Positions 1 to 11,575 of a stretch of 64,000 nt of DNA are shown piece by piece. The position numbers and the translations under genes were made by a program. This stretch comes from Yersinia hibernica (GTDB taxonomy: Bacteria > Pseudomonadota > Gammaproteobacteria > Enterobacterales > Enterobacteriaceae): the NCBI RefSeq assembly GCF_004124235.1, contig NZ_CP032487.1, positions 1,116,001 through 1,180,000 on the forward strand, in the 5' to 3' direction. Each line of letters begins with the position of its first letter. The stretch's first letter is position 1. The notes under the pieces were generated by a model that worked only from the letters and a program-made list of their open reading frames with translations, was not told the DNA's origin and ran no database searches.

Positions 1-788
1 CCGCAGTGGTGTTAGTAATGTGGTGGTTTGTTATCAGTGACCGACCAGAAGAGGCCAAATGGCTATCAGTAAAAGAGCGCGATTATCTGGTCACTGAACT
101 GGCGCGTGAGCGGGCGGATCGCATGCTGGATGCGCCAGTGACCAATGCGCCGCTAAAAGCCGTTTTCTTGAATAAAGGTTTGATGAAATTAGTTGCCCTG
201 AACTTCTTTTATCAGACTGGGGATTATGGTTACACCTTGTGGCTGCCGACCATTTTGAAAAATCTGACCGGTGGCAATATGGCCTCGGTTGGGATTCTGG
301 CCATTCTGCCCTTTATTGCCACCACCGCTGGCATCTATGTTATTTCCGCATTATCGGATAAAACCGGCAAACGCCGTTTGCTGATTATGATTTCCTTATT
401 CTGTTTTGCCGCCGGTCTGGTGACCTCGGTTATTTTCCGCCACAACGTATTGGTCTCTTATCTGGCCTTGGTAGTCTGCGGGTTCTTCCTCAAAGCCGCG
501 ACCAGCCCATTCTGGTCAATTCCGGGCCGCATTGCAGTACCTGAAGTGGCCGGTGGCGCACGTGGGGTGATTAATGGATTAGGTAATTTAGGTGGGTTCT
601 GTGGCCCATATTTGGTCGGCGTGATGATCTTTTTCTATGGCCAAAGTGCGGCGGTGTGCATGTTGGCGGGCTCATTGATTATTGCCGGGCTGATTACCTT
701 AACCTTGCCAAAAGAGTGTGATGTTGAAATCACGACTAAAGGGAAGGGTATTGCTGACCAGAGCTTAGCCAAAGTGAAACGCGCTTAA
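1..788 (+). CDS. MFS transporter, C-terminal part (5' end outside window)
   Basis: The reading frame is already open at the first bases, so this is the last ~260 residues of a longer protein. Several hydrophobic helices follow a charged central loop, as in the second half of a 12-helix major facilitator. A KTGKRR stretch near residue 118 fits the cytoplasmic loop motif seen between helices. The pattern suggests the anion:cation symporter (ACS) group, which carries sugar acids and other organic anions, but the diagnostic N-terminal half is missing. The next gene starts 63 bases later and edd follows, so a sugar-acid substrate feeding the Entner-Doudoroff route is a reasonable inference. The substrate itself cannot be read from the sequence. 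Confidence 0.85.
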   Translation, partial: AVVLVMWWFVISDRPEEAKWLSVKERDYLVTELARERADRMLDAPVTNAPLKAVFLNKGLMKLVALNFFYQTGDYGYTLWLPTILKNLTGGNMASVGILAILPFIATTAGIYVISALSDKTGKRRLLIMISLFCFAAGLVTSVIFRHNVLVSYLALVVCGFFLKAATSPFWSIPGRIAVPEVAGGARGVINGLGNLGGFCGPYLVGVMIFFYGQSAAVCMLAGSLIIAGLITLTLPKECDVEITTKGKGIADQSLAKVKRA

Positions 789-851
789 GCCCGGCTGGCG
801 CTATTGGCTGGAAACAGCATTGCCGCCACCCCCTTAACACCGGAGAACCTG

Positions 852-1358
852 ATGAATTTACAACAGCAACTTGCCCACTGCCAACAGCATCAACAATTGC
901 TGCAACTGATTAATTTCAATCACGAAACTGCCTGGCAGTTGGGTGAGAAAATAAAGCAATACGCCGAATCACAGGGCGTGGCGCTGGCCATCAATATCAC
1001 GGTAAATGGGCAAACATTATTCAGTTATGCCATGCCCGGCACCAGTGCAGAAAATCTTGATTGGCTACGGCGCAAACGCAATGTTGTGGAGTTACTGGGC
1101 ACCAGCTCTTATGCCGCAGGGCTGATGTTGCAACAGCGCCAGACCTCTATTGAAGCGCGCTATGGCGTCAGTTTCAGAGATTATGCAGCGCTGGGTGGCG
1201 GCTTCCCGTTGCAAGTTAAGCAAATCGGTATTATTGGCAGCGTGAATGTTTCTGGCGCGCCACATCTGGATGATCACAATTTGCTGTTGCAGGTGCTAGC
1301 GGACTTTATCGGCCTGCCTGCGGGCAGTATTGCGCTTTTAGCGCCGCTGAGCGAATAA
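852..1358 (+). CDS. UPF0303 / heme-degrading-domain-like protein
   Basis: A 168-residue soluble protein of the UPF0303 (YBR137W-like, DUF336-related) family. The Trp-Leu-Arg-Arg-Lys-Arg patch, the SSY segment, and the glycine-rich GGGFPL followed by [10 protein letters not shown] near the C-terminus are typical of the family. The ATG at 852 is preferred because GGAG lies 6 bases upstream; a TTG at 804 in frame has no better ribosome site. It lies between an MFS transporter and edd with short spacing, so the three are probably one transcript. The family has no firmly established enzymatic role; a link to sugar-acid metabolism here is inference from position only. Confidence 0.8.
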   Translation: MNLQQQLAHCQQHQQLLQLINFNHETAWQLGEKIKQYAESQGVALAINITVNGQTLFSYAMPGTSAENLDWLRRKRNVVELLGTSSYAAGLMLQQRQTSIEARYGVSFRDYAALGGGFPLQVKQIGIIGSVNVSGAPHLDDHNLLLQVLADFIGLPAGSIALLAPLSE

Positions 1359-1367
1359 GGAATGGCG

Positions 1368-3239
1368 ATGAACCCGACTATCACCCGCGTGACGCAGCGC
1401 ATTATGGCGCGATCTGCCGCGACCCGTACGTCCTATCTGCAACGAATCAGTGCGGCAAAAGAAAATACGGTTTACCGCTCGCAACTGGCTTGCGGCAATC
1501 TGGCCCATGGTTTTGCGGCTTGCCAAGCGGAGGATAAAGCCGCCCTGAAGAATATGGTGCGCAGTGATATTGCCATCATAACCTCCTATAACGACATGCT
1601 GTCCGCCCATCAACCTTATGAGCATTATCCCCAGCAATTAAAAGAGGCATTGCACGAAGTGGGCGCAGTTGGTCAAGTGGCGGGGGGGGTTCCTGCTATG
1701 TGTGACGGAGTGACTCAAGGGCAAGATGGGATGGAACTGTCGCTGATGAGCCGCGATATCATTGCCATGTCTGCGGCTATCGGCTTGTCACACAATATGT
1801 TTGATGGCGCTTTATATCTTGGCGTATGTGACAAAATCGTGCCGGGGCTGCTGATGGCTGCTTTGTCATTCGGCCATTTACCGGCGGTTTTTGTCCCGGC
1901 AGGGCCCATGGCCAGCGGCTTATCCAATAAAGAAAAAGTGCGAGTGCGCCAACAGTATGCCGAGGGCAAAGTTGACCGGCAGGCGCTGTTGGCGGCGGAA
2001 TCGGCCTCTTATCATAGCGCCGGTACCTGCACATTTTACGGCACTGCCAACTCGAATCAGATGGTCATGGAGGTTATGGGGCTACATTTGCCGGGCTCTT
2101 CTTTTATTCAGCCCAATACGCCACTGCGTGATGCCTTAACAGCCGCAGCAGCTCGTCAGGTTACGCGCTTGACCCAAACCAGTGGCAATTATCTGCCCGT
2201 CGGCCAATTAGTGGATGAAAAAGTGGTGGTGAATGGCGTGGTGGCATTGCTGGCCACGGGGGGCTCCACGAATCACACAATGCACTTGGTCGCGATGGCG
2301 CGCTCGGCTGGCATTATCATTGATTGGGATGACTTTTCTGAACTGTCGGACGTGGTTCCGCAGTTATGCCGGATCTACCCCAACGGCCCGGCGGATATCA
2401 ACTATTTCCAGGCCGCAGGCGGGGTGGCACTGCTGGTCAAAGAGTTGCTGCATGGCGGTTTGCTACATGAAGATGTGCATACCGTCGCGGGGTTTGGTTT
2501 GCAACGTTACACACAGGAGCCCTATCTGGCCGCCGGTCAGTTGCAATGGCGCAGTGGGGCCGAGCGCTCACTGGATGACGCTGTTATTGCCAGCTTGAGC
2601 ACACCTTTCTCGCCCCATGGCGGAACTAAAGTTTTGAGTGGCAATCTGGGGCGGGCTGTGATGAAAACCTCGGCAGTTCCTCGTGAACATCAGATTATTG
2701 AAGGGCCCGCCGTGGTGTTTGACAGCCAGCATGACGTCGGGACGGCTTTTGAATCCGGTGCGCTGAACCGTGATTGTGTGGTGGTGGTGCGGTATCAAGG
2801 GCCGCGGGCTATTGGTATGCCGGAATTGCATAAATTGATGCCGCCGCTGGGGGTATTACTGGATCGCGGATTTAAGGTGGCTTTAGTTACCGATGGCCGC
2901 TTGTCTGGAGCCTCCGGTAAAGTGCCGTCGGCCATTCATGTTACTCCAGAAGCTTATTGTGGCGGGCTATTGGCGAAAATCCGTAATGGCGATAGGCTGC
3001 GGGTTAATGGCATCACGGGGGAACTTTCACTGCTCGTGGATGAAGGCGAATTGGCCAGCCGCCACCCGCAATTGCCGGATATTTCAGCTTTTCATGTTGG
3101 CTGTGGCCGTGAACTGTTTGCTGCGCTGCGCGAACAATTGAGTGGCGCGGAACAAGGGGCGTGCTGCATCAGTTTCTCACCAGACATCAGTGGCAATAGC
3201 CCCATGATGGCGAGTTCTCTGCGGGTGACATCGGCCTGA
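1368..3239 (+). CDS. edd: phosphogluconate dehydratase (Entner-Doudoroff)
   Basis: Converts 6-phosphogluconate to 2-keto-3-deoxy-6-phosphogluconate in the cytoplasm, using a 4Fe-4S cluster. The 623-residue product matches the IlvD/Edd family along its length. Cysteines 112, 154 and 221 sit in the conserved MCDG, GVCDK and GTCTFYG contexts, and 154 and 221 match E. coli Edd numbering exactly if translation starts at 1368. AAGGA lies 6 bases before that ATG, whereas the in-frame ATG at 1362 abuts the ribosome site. The C-terminus is about 20 residues longer than in E. coli. No eda (the aldolase partner) follows; the next gene is elaB. The gene lies 9 bases after the UPF0303 gene, suggesting co-transcription. 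Confidence 0.95.
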   Translation: MNPTITRVTQRIMARSAATRTSYLQRISAAKENTVYRSQLACGNLAHGFAACQAEDKAALKNMVRSDIAIITSYNDMLSAHQPYEHYPQQLKEALHEVGAVGQVAGGVPAMCDGVTQGQDGMELSLMSRDIIAMSAAIGLSHNMFDGALYLGVCDKIVPGLLMAALSFGHLPAVFVPAGPMASGLSNKEKVRVRQQYAEGKVDRQALLAAESASYHSAGTCTFYGTANSNQMVMEVMGLHLPGSSFIQPNTPLRDALTAAAARQVTRLTQTSGNYLPVGQLVDEKVVVNGVVALLATGGSTNHTMHLVAMARSAGIIIDWDDFSELSDVVPQLCRIYPNGPADINYFQAAGGVALLVKELLHGGLLHEDVHTVAGFGLQRYTQEPYLAAGQLQWRSGAERSLDDAVIASLSTPFSPHGGTKVLSGNLGRAVMKTSAVPREHQIIEGPAVVFDSQHDVGTAFESGALNRDCVVVVRYQGPRAIGMPELHKLMPPLGVLLDRGFKVALVTDGRLSGASGKVPSAIHVTPEAYCGGLLAKIRNGDRLRVNGITGELSLLVDEGELASRHPQLPDISAFHVGCGRELFAALREQLSGAEQGACCISFSPDISGNSPMMASSLRVTSA

Positions 3240-3418
3240 TTTATATCACTCAGAGACGTTATTGCGCAGGCACTTTGCCACCAAAAGTGTCATCGTGGCA
3301 GCAAAACCATCGGGCAGATTAATCCGGAAAATTCCCTCATCGGGCGGTAATCACTCCGGTGCTGATGGTTTTCGGCTAAGCTTAAAAAATGCCCTTTTTT
3401 CACTCATGGAGAATTCAC

Positions 3419-3727
3419 ATGAACCGAGATAAAGCACAGCAAACCTCGCTGGATGACGATTTAACCATGCTAACCGACACGCTGGAAGAGGTGCTACGAG
3501 CTTCTGGTGATGTTGCCGATGAAAGTTATCAGGAAATCAAAGCCCGAGCAGAGAAAGCATTAAAGGAGGTTCAGAACCGTTTGAGTGGCCGCAGTGAATG
3601 CTATATCAAACGGGCGCAAGCGCTTGCGTGTTGTACTGATGATTATGTGCATGAAAAACCTTGGTGCAGTGTCGGGATAGGCGCAGCTGTTGGGCTGGTG
3701 GCGGGGTTATTGCTGGCGCGCCGTTAA
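3419..3727 (+). CDS. elaB: ElaB/YqjD/DUF883 family membrane-anchored protein
   Basis: A 102-residue protein with a helical, charged N-terminal part (about residues 1-75) and one C-terminal membrane anchor ending in Leu-Leu-Ala-Arg-Arg. This is the layout of the ElaB/YqjD/YgaM family, tail-anchored inner-membrane proteins that in E. coli are stationary-phase induced and bind ribosomes. ATG at 3419 follows GGAG at a normal distance; a longer reading from 3389 has no ribosome site. It sits just before menF, as in E. coli. Two internal cysteines side by side (near residue 70) are unusual but may have no meaning. Confidence 0.85.
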   Translation: MNRDKAQQTSLDDDLTMLTDTLEEVLRASGDVADESYQEIKARAEKALKEVQNRLSGRSECYIKRAQALACCTDDYVHEKPWCSVGIGAAVGLVAGLLLARR

Positions 3728-4034
3728 AATATTGTCGTGATAAATATTCTCATCGTCATTGCTGTTAAAATGGCGGTAACCACTATCGCCGGCCCTTAAA
3801 CGGGCCGTTTTAATTAACAATCACACAGCGACACTCAGTAAATTGTTGGGCATTGTGCAGTCGCTAAGTTGATTCTTCCCCCGGCCGGTGGCCGCCAGAT
3901 ACCCCTTGTTGAGTATATAAAAACATCAACATCAAATATTAGTGTGATAACTAACAATAACTTTTCAATCAGACTTTTATTATTATTCATGCCCCGTATA
4001 ATCCCACTCTTTCTGTTGATTTGCCGAGGTGGTC
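3728..4034. other. elaB-menF intergenic region
   Basis: About 300 bases with no credible gene. It holds the hairpin terminator at 3790-3811 and, downstream, an AT-rich stretch (3910-4020) that must carry the menF promoter. An open frame at 3869-4096 has no family resemblance and overlaps menF, so it is not called. Confidence 0.6.
3790..3811 (+). terminator. rho-independent terminator after elaB
   Basis: CGGCCC at 3790-3795 pairs with GGGCCG at 3802-3807 across a 6-base loop, followed directly by TTTT. It lies about 60 bases after the elaB stop codon. Confidence 0.7.
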
Positions 4035-5399
4035 GTGAAGCAACTTTCTGGTTTGTTGGGCGAATTACGGCAAAAATTACGTGCCGATTTCCCTGAGCAG
4101 GCCGGTATTCGGCAAATTATCTTGCCCGCGCCAGGGCAGGTGGGCAGTCAATTGCTTGAGTGGCTTGCCGCGCAATGCCATTTCCCGCAATTCTATTGGC
4201 ATCATCGTGAAGGCTATGAAGAGGCCGCCGTCTGTGGTCAAACACGGCAATTTAATGATGTCCAATCGGCAGATCAATTTATCCAACAGCATCGTGCGCT
4301 GGCGGGATTACGTATTTGGGGGCTGAATGCTTTTGAACCCGTCTCTATTGCTGACCTCCCCGCTGACACTCATCCGCAAGCTCAGGCCAGCTTCCTGTTT
4401 TTACCGCGCATTGAAATTTTGCGGCGTGGCAATAACACTCATTTGACCCTTAATCTGGTCAGTGACTATTCTCTGGCCCAAGACGCCTTGCTCGCCATCA
4501 CCTTTATTGACCAACTGCTTAGCGCCAAACCCCTGCCAGCATTGGATGTGGTGGTTGAAAATACCCATCATATGCCGGAATACCCACAGTGGCGCCACCT
4601 TATTGAGCAAGCATTGGGCGAGATTGAACAGCAAAAAATGGAAAAAGTTGTGCTGGCGCGCGCTACCCGTTTGATGCTGAATAAACCGCTGTCCTGTGGC
4701 GCTTTTATGGCCGCCAGCCGCCAGGTAAATCACCACTGTTTCCACTTTATGTTGCGTTTTGATGCGGCGCAGGCATTTTTGGGCTCCAGCCCTGAGCGCT
4801 TGTATTTACGCCACCAGCAAAATCTGGAAACCGAAGCTTTGGCAGGAACGGCCTCTAATGATGAAGATTGCGCCCAGGCCACTGAGTTAGCCAACTGGCT
4901 GATGCATGATGAAAAGAATCAACGTGAGAATCTGTTGGTTGTCGATGATATTTGCCAGCGCTTACAAGGTGGCGTGGTGGCTGTGGATGTTATGCCACCG
5001 GAGATTATTCGGTTACGCAAAGTCCAGCATTTACGCCGGCGTATTCATGCGCAACTTAATCGCGCTAATGATGCCGACTGCTTGCAGCGATTGCAGCCAA
5101 CAGCCGCTGTCGCCGGGTTGCCACGCAATGTTGCCCGGCAGTTTATTACCGAAAACGAACCTTTTTCCCGTGGCTGGTATGCCGGGTCGGCTGGCTATCT
5201 TTCACTAAAGCAGAGTGAGTTCAGTGTCAGCTTGCGCTCGGCATGGGTGGCGGATAAGCAGATTCATCTCTATGCCGGGGCCGGTATTGTCGCCGGATCT
5301 GATGCCGCGCAGGAATGGCAGGAAATTAACAACAAATCAGCTGGATTACGTACTTTGCTGACTAATATTAATCAAGATAATAATCATAAAGCGCAGTAA
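4035..5399 (+). CDS. menF: isochorismate synthase MenF
   Basis: Isomerises chorismate to isochorismate, the first committed step of menaquinone synthesis. The C-terminal half is a chorismate-binding (anthranilate synthase I-like) domain. Visible are the MEKVVLARA segment with its conserved lysine, GSSPERL with the Mg-binding glutamate, LAGTA, and the terminal [11 protein letters not shown] loop. The N-terminus aligns with E. coli MenF when translation begins at the GTG at 4035; a GTG at 4029 is also possible, and GAGG lies just upstream. It is the first men gene, but 407 bases separate it from menD, so it may have its own transcription unit. Length (about 454 residues) is slightly longer than in E. 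coli. Confidence 0.95.
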   Translation: MKQLSGLLGELRQKLRADFPEQAGIRQIILPAPGQVGSQLLEWLAAQCHFPQFYWHHREGYEEAAVCGQTRQFNDVQSADQFIQQHRALAGLRIWGLNAFEPVSIADLPADTHPQAQASFLFLPRIEILRRGNNTHLTLNLVSDYSLAQDALLAITFIDQLLSAKPLPALDVVVENTHHMPEYPQWRHLIEQALGEIEQQKMEKVVLARATRLMLNKPLSCGAFMAASRQVNHHCFHFMLRFDAAQAFLGSSPERLYLRHQQNLETEALAGTASNDEDCAQATELANWLMHDEKNQRENLLVVDDICQRLQGGVVAVDVMPPEIIRLRKVQHLRRRIHAQLNRANDADCLQRLQPTAAVAGLPRNVARQFITENEPFSRGWYAGSAGYLSLKQSEFSVSLRSAWVADKQIHLYAGAGIVAGSDAAQEWQEINNKSAGLRTLLTNINQDNNHKAQ

Positions 5400-5806
5400 T
5401 TAACCGCACTCATTATGTGGGCGGATTGTGGCTCCTATGCCGCAGGTGTAAACTGTCAAACAGAGCTGTAACTTGGCAAATGTCAGCCAGTTTTGTGGTA
5501 TACCCGGCAAACTTCAAACTGCTTGTGTGCTGACGGCAGGTGATTACCTGAATCACTGACTACCGTGAACTCATCGGGATTGAGCTGATAAGAGATTCAC
5601 TTTGCGGGGCAGCACAAGCGCGTTCAACAGGGTTGACAGCCAATTGTCATTCGCGAGCCGCTGTCCGGTAATTCGAATTATTTTGGCTAGAGATAACGGT
5701 AAAAATTTAACTATTAATCAGTCACTCCGGGTTTTTCAGAGGATAACTTTTCCTCATGCTGATTATCAGGGGCGCAGTGTCTGTTAACTGACTTTTTGGG
5801 CGAACC
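5400..5806. other. menF-menD intergenic region
   Basis: About 400 bases without a credible gene. It presumably holds the promoter for the menDHBCE unit. A 61-codon open frame at 5602-5787 has no recognisable motif and is rejected. No strong terminator hairpin was seen after menF. Confidence 0.5.
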
Positions 5807-7480
5807 ATGTCGACAAGCGTTTTTAACCGTCGTTGGGCGGCATTGCTACTGGAGGCGTTAAGTCGCCACGGTGTGCGTCATATCTGTATTGCGCCGGGTT
5901 CGCGCTCGACACCGCTCACACTAGCGGCCGCGGCGAACTCATCACTGGTTTGTCATACCCATTTTGATGAGCGCGGTTTAGGGCATCTGGCACTGGGGTT
6001 GGCGAAAGCTTCAACTGAACCGGTGGCCGTGATTGTCACTTCCGGTACGGCGGCGGCTAACCTTTATCCGGCCTTAATTGAAGCCGGCTTGACCGGTGAG
6101 CGCTTAATCTTATTGACGGCCGATCGCCCGCCGGAATTGATTGATTGCGGTGCTAATCAAGCCATTCGCCAGCAGGGATTATTTGCCAGCCATCCGACAG
6201 TTAACCTTAATTTGCCACGGCCAACGCCAGATATTTCAGCCGCTTGGCTGGTGTCTACGATAGACAGTGCGATGGTGCAATTACAGCATGGTGGCCTGCA
6301 TATTAACTGCCCGTTTGCCGAGCCGCTCTATGGCGGTGATGAGCAACTTCATGCGCAGTGGTCTGCTACCTTAGGCGATTGGTGGCAAGATTGTCATCCC
6401 TGGCTGCGCCAATCGCGTCAATTGCCGCAAATACAGCAAACTGACTGGTTTTTCTGGCGGCAAAAACGCGGTGTCATCATCGCCGGGCGCATGACTGCTG
6501 AAGAGGGTGAGCTGCTGGTAAAGTGGGCGGAATTACTCGGTTGGCCACTGATTGGCGATGTGCTTTCACAAACCGGCCAACCCCTTCCTTGTGCTGATTT
6601 GTGGCTCGAGCACCCGGGCGCGCAGCGTGTGCTGGCTCAGGCACAAATTGTCTTGCAGTTCGGCAGCAGCCTGACCGGCAAGCGCCTGCTGCAATGGCAA
6701 GAGCAATGCCAACCGCAGGAGTACTGGCTGATAGATACCTTACCCGGCCGGCTTGATCCTGCTAATCACCGTGGGCGTCGGATTATTTCTCCGGTGAATG
6801 AATGGCTGAAACAGCACCCGGCACAACGCCGTACTCCTTGGGCCACTGAACTCATTTTATGGTCAGAAAATGCTCAGGCCCATGTTGCCGAAGCACTGAA
6901 CGAACAATTCAGCGAGGCGGCAGTTGCACATCTGCTTGACGAGTTATTACCCGAAAACGGGCAGCTTTTTGTCGGTAACAGTTTGATTGTGCGCTTGATT
7001 GATGCATTAGGGCAATTACCTGCCGGCTACCCGGTTTATAGCAATCGTGGTGCCAGCGGGATAGACGGTTTGTTATCGACCGCCGCCGGTGTTCAGCGAG
7101 CCACTGCCAAACCGACACTGGCGATTGTCGGGGATTTATCGGCGCTTTATGACCTTAATGCCTTGGCTTTATTGCGCCAAAGCTCGGCTCCGATGGTGTT
7201 ATTGGTGGTCAATAATAATGGCGGGCAAATTTTCTCTCTGCTGCCGACACCAGAGGCCGACCGCCAGCGCTTTTATTGCATGCCGCAGGATGTGAGCTTT
7301 GAACATGCCGCCGCGATGTTTGGTTTAGCTTATGGCCGGCCAGAAAGCTGGTTAATGCTCAAACAGCAAGTGGAGCAATGCTGGCTCCACGGCGGCGTCA
7401 CATTGATTGAAATACAGGTGCCGCCGAGTCAGGGGGCCGAAACACTGCAACAGTTGGTACAGCAGGTGGCCCAATTATGA
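5807..7480 (+). CDS. menD: SEPHCHC synthase MenD
   Basis: Thiamine-diphosphate enzyme that joins 2-oxoglutarate (as a succinyl semialdehyde unit) to isochorismate, giving SEPHCHC in menaquinone synthesis. At 557 residues it is the usual length. The N-terminal [15 protein letters not shown] segment, the [12 protein letters not shown] motif around residue 80 and the GDLSALYD...NNNGGQIF cofactor-binding region near residues 440-475 are characteristic. Its last four bases (ATGA) contain the start of menH, indicating translational coupling. It is the first gene of a tight menD-H-B-C-E cluster. Confidence 0.97.
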   Translation: MSTSVFNRRWAALLLEALSRHGVRHICIAPGSRSTPLTLAAAANSSLVCHTHFDERGLGHLALGLAKASTEPVAVIVTSGTAAANLYPALIEAGLTGERLILLTADRPPELIDCGANQAIRQQGLFASHPTVNLNLPRPTPDISAAWLVSTIDSAMVQLQHGGLHINCPFAEPLYGGDEQLHAQWSATLGDWWQDCHPWLRQSRQLPQIQQTDWFFWRQKRGVIIAGRMTAEEGELLVKWAELLGWPLIGDVLSQTGQPLPCADLWLEHPGAQRVLAQAQIVLQFGSSLTGKRLLQWQEQCQPQEYWLIDTLPGRLDPANHRGRRIISPVNEWLKQHPAQRRTPWATELILWSENAQAHVAEALNEQFSEAAVAHLLDELLPENGQLFVGNSLIVRLIDALGQLPAGYPVYSNRGASGIDGLLSTAAGVQRATAKPTLAIVGDLSALYDLNALALLRQSSAPMVLLVVNNNGGQIFSLLPTPEADRQRFYCMPQDVSFEHAAAMFGLAYGRPESWLMLKQQVEQCWLHGGVTLIEIQVPPSQGAETLQQLVQQVAQL

Positions 7481-8283
7481 CGCTGGCTTGCCGTAAACTC
7501 GATTCTCATCCCCAATCCTCAGCGCGGCAACATACCGGGCCATGGTTAGTATGGCTGCATGGCTTATTGGGCAGCGGCCAAGACTGGCTGCCCGTGGCGC
7601 AATTATGTGGCGATTATCCCTCACTGCTCATCGACTTGCCGGGGCACGGTGAGTCGGTCTCATTGACCACCCGCGGCTTTGACGATATCAGCCAGCAGCT
7701 CACACAAACCTTGCAAGCTAATGGTATTCGTAAATATTGGCTGGCGGGCTATTCTTTAGGCGGCAGAATTGCAATGTATCATGCTGGCTATGGTAATCCT
7801 GTTGGTTTACAGGGGCTTTTGGTTGAGGGGGGGAATCTCGGGCTGGAAAGTGATGAGTTGCGCGCAATTCGCTTGCGCCAAGATTGCCAATGGGCGCAGC
7901 GCTTTCGCACTGAGCCTTTGCCACAAGTATTGGCTGACTGGTATCAGCAGGATGTGTTCGCTGATTTAGACGCGCAACAACGCGAGCAATTGGTGGCGTT
8001 GCGCGCCAATAATCAGGGGCCAGCAGTCGCCCAAATGCTGGAAGCGACCTCACTGGGGCACCAGCCTTGGTTATTACCTGCTCTGCAACGACTTAACGTC
8101 CCGTATACGTACTTGTGCGGCGAGCGCGACCATAAATTCCAGCAATTGGCTCATCAATATCAATTGCCATTACGCACACTGGCCCGCGCTGGGCACAATG
8201 CTCATCGGGCGAACCCCGGGACATTTGCCGCGCAGGTACTGTCATTTTTATCGCAGTCTTCATTTTTATCACTCTCCCGTTAA
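7477..8283 (+). CDS. menH: SHCHC synthase MenH (alpha/beta hydrolase)
   Basis: Eliminates pyruvate from SEPHCHC to give SHCHC, the third step of the pathway. It is an alpha/beta-hydrolase fold of 268 residues: oxyanion-side [12 protein letters not shown] near residue 25, the nucleophile elbow GYSLGG at about residue 90, and the terminal AGHNAH histidine. The start codon overlaps the menD stop (ATGA). The next gene, menB, begins 13 bases after its stop with its own AAGGA ribosome site. Confidence 0.95.
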   Translation: MTLACRKLDSHPQSSARQHTGPWLVWLHGLLGSGQDWLPVAQLCGDYPSLLIDLPGHGESVSLTTRGFDDISQQLTQTLQANGIRKYWLAGYSLGGRIAMYHAGYGNPVGLQGLLVEGGNLGLESDELRAIRLRQDCQWAQRFRTEPLPQVLADWYQQDVFADLDAQQREQLVALRANNQGPAVAQMLEATSLGHQPWLLPALQRLNVPYTYLCGERDHKFQQLAHQYQLPLRTLARAGHNAHRANPGTFAAQVLSFLSQSSFLSLSR

Positions 8284-8296
8284 AGGAATGCTTATT

Positions 8297-9154
8297 ATGC
8301 TTTATCCGAGCGAAGAACAACTGTACGCCGCCATCGAATGGCAAGATTGCTCCGCTGGGTTTGAAGATATTCGCTATCACAAATCCAGTGATGGGATCGC
8401 CAAGATAACCATCAACCGCCCTCATGTACGTAACGCATTTCGCCCATTAACCGTGAAAGAGATGATTCAGGCGCTGGCTGATGCCCGCTATGACGACAAT
8501 ATCGGCGTGATCATTCTGACCGGCGAGGGTGATAAAGCCTTCTGCTCCGGCGGTGACCAGAAAGTCCGTGGCGACTACGGCGGCTATAAAGATACCAGCG
8601 GTGTTCACCACCTGAATGTGTTGGATTTCCAGCGCCAGATCCGCACTTGCCCGAAACCTGTGGTCGCAATGGTTGCCGGTTATTCTATTGGTGGCGGGCA
8701 TGTATTACATATGATGTGTGACCTCACTGTTGCTGCTGATAACGCCATCTTCGGCCAGACTGGGCCAAAAGTGGGTTCATTTGATGGCGGCTGGGGGGCG
8801 GCATATATGGCGCGCATTGTCGGCCAGAAAAAAGCGCGCGAAATTTGGTTCCTGTGCCGTCAATATGATGCTAAACAGGCATTGGATATGGGGCTGGTGA
8901 ATACCGTGGTGCCGGTCGCGGATTTGGAAAAAGAGACTGTGCGCTGGTGTCGTGAAATGCTGCAAAACAGCCCAATGGCATTGCGCTGTCTGAAAGCGGC
9001 ATTGAACGCCGACTGTGACGGGCAGGCGGGGCTGCAAGAGCTAGCCGGTAACGCCACCATGTTGTTCTATATGACAGATGAGGGTCAGGAGGGGCGTAAT
9101 GCATTCAATGAGAAACGCCAGCCAGACTTCAGCAAATTCAAGCGTAATCCGTAA
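8297..9154 (+). CDS. menB: 1,4-dihydroxy-2-naphthoyl-CoA synthase MenB
   Basis: Crotonase-family ring-closing enzyme that converts o-succinylbenzoyl-CoA to 1,4-dihydroxy-2-naphthoyl-CoA. With the ATG at 8297 the product is 285 residues, identical in length to E. coli MenB and very similar throughout. The FCSGGDQ oxyanion/bicarbonate loop and the [12 protein letters not shown] segment are plain to see. AAGGA sits 9 bases before this ATG; the earlier in-frame ATG at 8288 is only 0 bases from it. Its stop codon TAATG shares one base with the menC start. Such high conservation makes it a good species marker. Confidence 0.97.
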   Translation: MLYPSEEQLYAAIEWQDCSAGFEDIRYHKSSDGIAKITINRPHVRNAFRPLTVKEMIQALADARYDDNIGVIILTGEGDKAFCSGGDQKVRGDYGGYKDTSGVHHLNVLDFQRQIRTCPKPVVAMVAGYSIGGGHVLHMMCDLTVAADNAIFGQTGPKVGSFDGGWGAAYMARIVGQKKAREIWFLCRQYDAKQALDMGLVNTVVPVADLEKETVRWCREMLQNSPMALRCLKAALNADCDGQAGLQELAGNATMLFYMTDEGQEGRNAFNEKRQPDFSKFKRNP

Positions 9155-10125
9155 TGCGCGCGGCCACACTATACCGCTATAGCCTCCCGATGGAAGCCGG
9201 GGTGATATTGCGCCATCAGCGGCTGAAAAGTCGTGATGGGTTATTAGTGAAGTTGCAACAAGGCGGGCTGACCGGGTGGGGGGAGATTGCCCCGCTGCCG
9301 GAGTTTAGCCATGAAACGCTGTCAGAAGCTCAGGTTGTCGCACAACATTGGCTGCAAAATTGGGTGGGCGGGGCGGAGCCGGAACTTGAGGTTTTGCCCT
9401 CGGTCGCTTTTGGCCTGAGTTGCGCACTGGCGGAACTGGATAATTCCTTGCCGCTGGCGGCAAATTACCGCAAAGCTCCGCTATGTACCGGGGATCCTGA
9501 CGAATTATTCGCCGTGTTACAAGCTTTACCGGGCGAGAAAGTGGCCAAGGTGAAAGTGGGGCTTTATGAAGCGGTGCGCGATGGCATGATTGTCAATGTG
9601 CTGCTAGAAGCCTTGCCGGATTTGACTTTGCGTTTGGATGCCAATCGCAGTTGGACACGGGCCAAAGCCGACGGCTTTGCCAAATATGTCAATCCGGAAT
9701 TGCGCCCCCGCATTGCATTTCTGGAGGAGCCCTGTAAAACCCGCGCGGAATCCCGGGAATTTGCCCGTGACACCGGCATTGCCATTGCATGGGATGAAAG
9801 TGTGCGCGAGGCAGATTTCCAGGTTGAAGCAGAGCCGGGAGTGGCCGCCATTGTTATCAAACCGACACTGGTGGGCAGTATCGCGCGTTGCCAACAATTA
9901 GTGCAGCAAGCGCATCAAGCGGGGCTGGTGGCGGTGATCAGTTCCAGTATTGAATCGAGCCTGGGTTTGACTCAATTGGCACGGTTAGCGGATTGGTTAA
10001 CGCCCGCAACTGTACCGGGGTTGGATACCTTGAGCCTGATGCAGGCGCAATTAGTCCGTGAGTGGCCGGACAGTGGTTTGCCATTAGTGACAGCCGACCA
10101 ACTGGACGTGCTATGGCACAGCTAG
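9154..10125 (+). CDS. menC: o-succinylbenzoate synthase MenC
   Basis: Enolase-superfamily dehydratase that turns SHCHC into o-succinylbenzoate. The 323-residue protein shows the expected catalytic order: KVKVG (base lysine), LDANRSW, FLEEPCK and AWDES supplying the three metal ligands, and VIKPT with the second lysine. It begins inside the menB stop codon (TAATG) and its 3' end is overlapped by the menE start, so it sits in the middle of a coupled operon. Confidence 0.96.
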   Translation: MRAATLYRYSLPMEAGVILRHQRLKSRDGLLVKLQQGGLTGWGEIAPLPEFSHETLSEAQVVAQHWLQNWVGGAEPELEVLPSVAFGLSCALAELDNSLPLAANYRKAPLCTGDPDELFAVLQALPGEKVAKVKVGLYEAVRDGMIVNVLLEALPDLTLRLDANRSWTRAKADGFAKYVNPELRPRIAFLEEPCKTRAESREFARDTGIAIAWDESVREADFQVEAEPGVAAIVIKPTLVGSIARCQQLVQQAHQAGLVAVISSSIESSLGLTQLARLADWLTPATVPGLDTLSLMQAQLVREWPDSGLPLVTADQLDVLWHS

Positions 10126-11540
10126 AAGCTGCGGCGGGTGCATACCCGTTGCCGGGGACGCTGATATCTCCATGGCAATACTGGGCCAATCAGCGGCCAC
10201 GGGCGGTGGCATTACGTTCGGGGCCGCAACTGATCAGTTGGCAACAGTTAGCCACTGATATTGATAGTGTCGCTGCCAGTTTTCAGCAACAAGGTGTGAC
10301 TCCCGGTCGGGGGATGGTACTGCGCGGCAAAAACAGTTATTCGCTGCTGCTGGCCTATTTGGCGGCCCTGCAGTGCGCGGCGCGTGTTTTGCCCCTCAAC
10401 CCGCAATTGCCAGCGGCGCTGTTATCGCAACTTTTGCCGCAACTGGATATTGATTTTATGCTGAATTTAGCGGAGCCGCTGCCCGTGCAGCTCAGTTTTA
10501 TTCCGCTAGATTTCAATCGCAAAAATTGCACATTACAGGCCGTGGCATGGGATAACCAGCGGCTGGCGACCATGACATTGACCTCCGGCTCTTCCGGCTT
10601 ACCCAAAGCAGCAGTCCACACCATAGCGGCCCATCTGGCCAACGCCGACGGCGTGATAGATTTGATAAATTTTACCGCCAATGATTGTTGGCTGCTGTCA
10701 TTGCCACTGTTTCATGTCTCTGGACAGGGGATTGTTTGGCGCTGGTTACGCGCTGGGGCGACCTTGGCCGTGCCAGCGGGCGAGCTGTTATCTGCAGCAC
10801 TGCTTGGGTGCAGCCATGCTTCATTGGTGCCCACCCAGCTCTGGCGTTTGTTGGCGGATTCAGAGCAAACTCTCACCTTGAAAGAGGTACTGCTCGGAGG
10901 GGCGGCTATCCCGACAACACTCACTGAGCAAGCCGAAGCGCGCGGAATTCGCTGCTGGTGTGGCTATGGCCTGACGGAAGCTGCCTCGACGGTGTGCGCC
11001 AAACGCGCTGACGGTTTGCCGGGGGTTGGCATGGCGTTAGCAGGGCGGCAGGTGCAGTTGGTTGAGAATGAAGTCTGGGTGAAAGGTGCTGGCCTGGCGA
11101 GCGGCTATTGGCGGCAAGGGCAGTTGCAACCGCTTACTGACAGCGAGGGCTGGTTCCATACGCGCGATCGCGGCGAATGGCTGCATGACGAACTGCGTAT
11201 TCTTGGCCGATTGGATAATCTATTTTTTAGTGGTGGTGAGGGGATTCAGCCGGAGGATATTGAGCGCGTTTTATTACAGTATCCAGGAGTGCAGCAAGCT
11301 TTTGTTATTCCTGTCGCGGATATTGAATTTGGTCATCGGCCCGTTGCCGTGATTGATGTGGATGAAGCCGTGGATGATGTTATTTTGGCCAATTGGCTCG
11401 CCCCGCAAGTGGCTGTATTTCAACGTCCGGTGGCTTTTTATCGCTTACCGGATGAGTTAAAAAACGGTGGGATTAAGGTTTCGCGGCGCTGGGTGGCCGA
11501 GTATGTTAAAAATGAATGCCATTTAAACACCGCAAAATAA
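10113..11540 (+). CDS. menE: o-succinylbenzoate-CoA ligase MenE
   Basis: Acyl-CoA synthetase that activates o-succinylbenzoate with ATP and CoA. ANL-superfamily motifs are present: [14 protein letters not shown] (P-loop) near residue 155, GYGLTEAAS near residue 290, and the HTRDRGEW and [15 protein letters not shown] hinge region. The ATG at 10113 lies within the last 13 bases of menC, the normal arrangement; a longer frame starting at 10062 would lie deep inside menC. About 475 residues. A hairpin terminator follows the stop codon directly, so menE ends the operon. Confidence 0.95.
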   Translation: MAQLEAAAGAYPLPGTLISPWQYWANQRPRAVALRSGPQLISWQQLATDIDSVAASFQQQGVTPGRGMVLRGKNSYSLLLAYLAALQCAARVLPLNPQLPAALLSQLLPQLDIDFMLNLAEPLPVQLSFIPLDFNRKNCTLQAVAWDNQRLATMTLTSGSSGLPKAAVHTIAAHLANADGVIDLINFTANDCWLLSLPLFHVSGQGIVWRWLRAGATLAVPAGELLSAALLGCSHASLVPTQLWRLLADSEQTLTLKEVLLGGAAIPTTLTEQAEARGIRCWCGYGLTEAASTVCAKRADGLPGVGMALAGRQVQLVENEVWVKGAGLASGYWRQGQLQPLTDSEGWFHTRDRGEWLHDELRILGRLDNLFFSGGEGIQPEDIERVLLQYPGVQQAFVIPVADIEFGHRPVAVIDVDEAVDDVILANWLAPQVAVFQRPVAFYRLPDELKNGGIKVSRRWVAEYVKNECHLNTAK

Positions 11541-11565
11541 AAAACCCCTCAAGTGAGGGGCTTTA
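11541..11565. terminator. bidirectional terminator between menE and katA
   Basis: CCCCTC (11545-11550) and GAGGGG (11555-11560) pair around a 4-base loop. An A-run precedes the left arm and a short T-run follows the right, so it can serve convergent menE and katA. Confidence 0.8.
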
Positions 11566-11575
11566 AGTCAAGGTG

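Noticed and set aside
3869..4096. 75-codon frame before menF
   Set aside because: Overlaps the conserved menF N-terminus in another frame and lacks family support.
5602..5787. 61-codon frame between menF and menD
   Set aside because: No motif and no ribosome site; likely chance.
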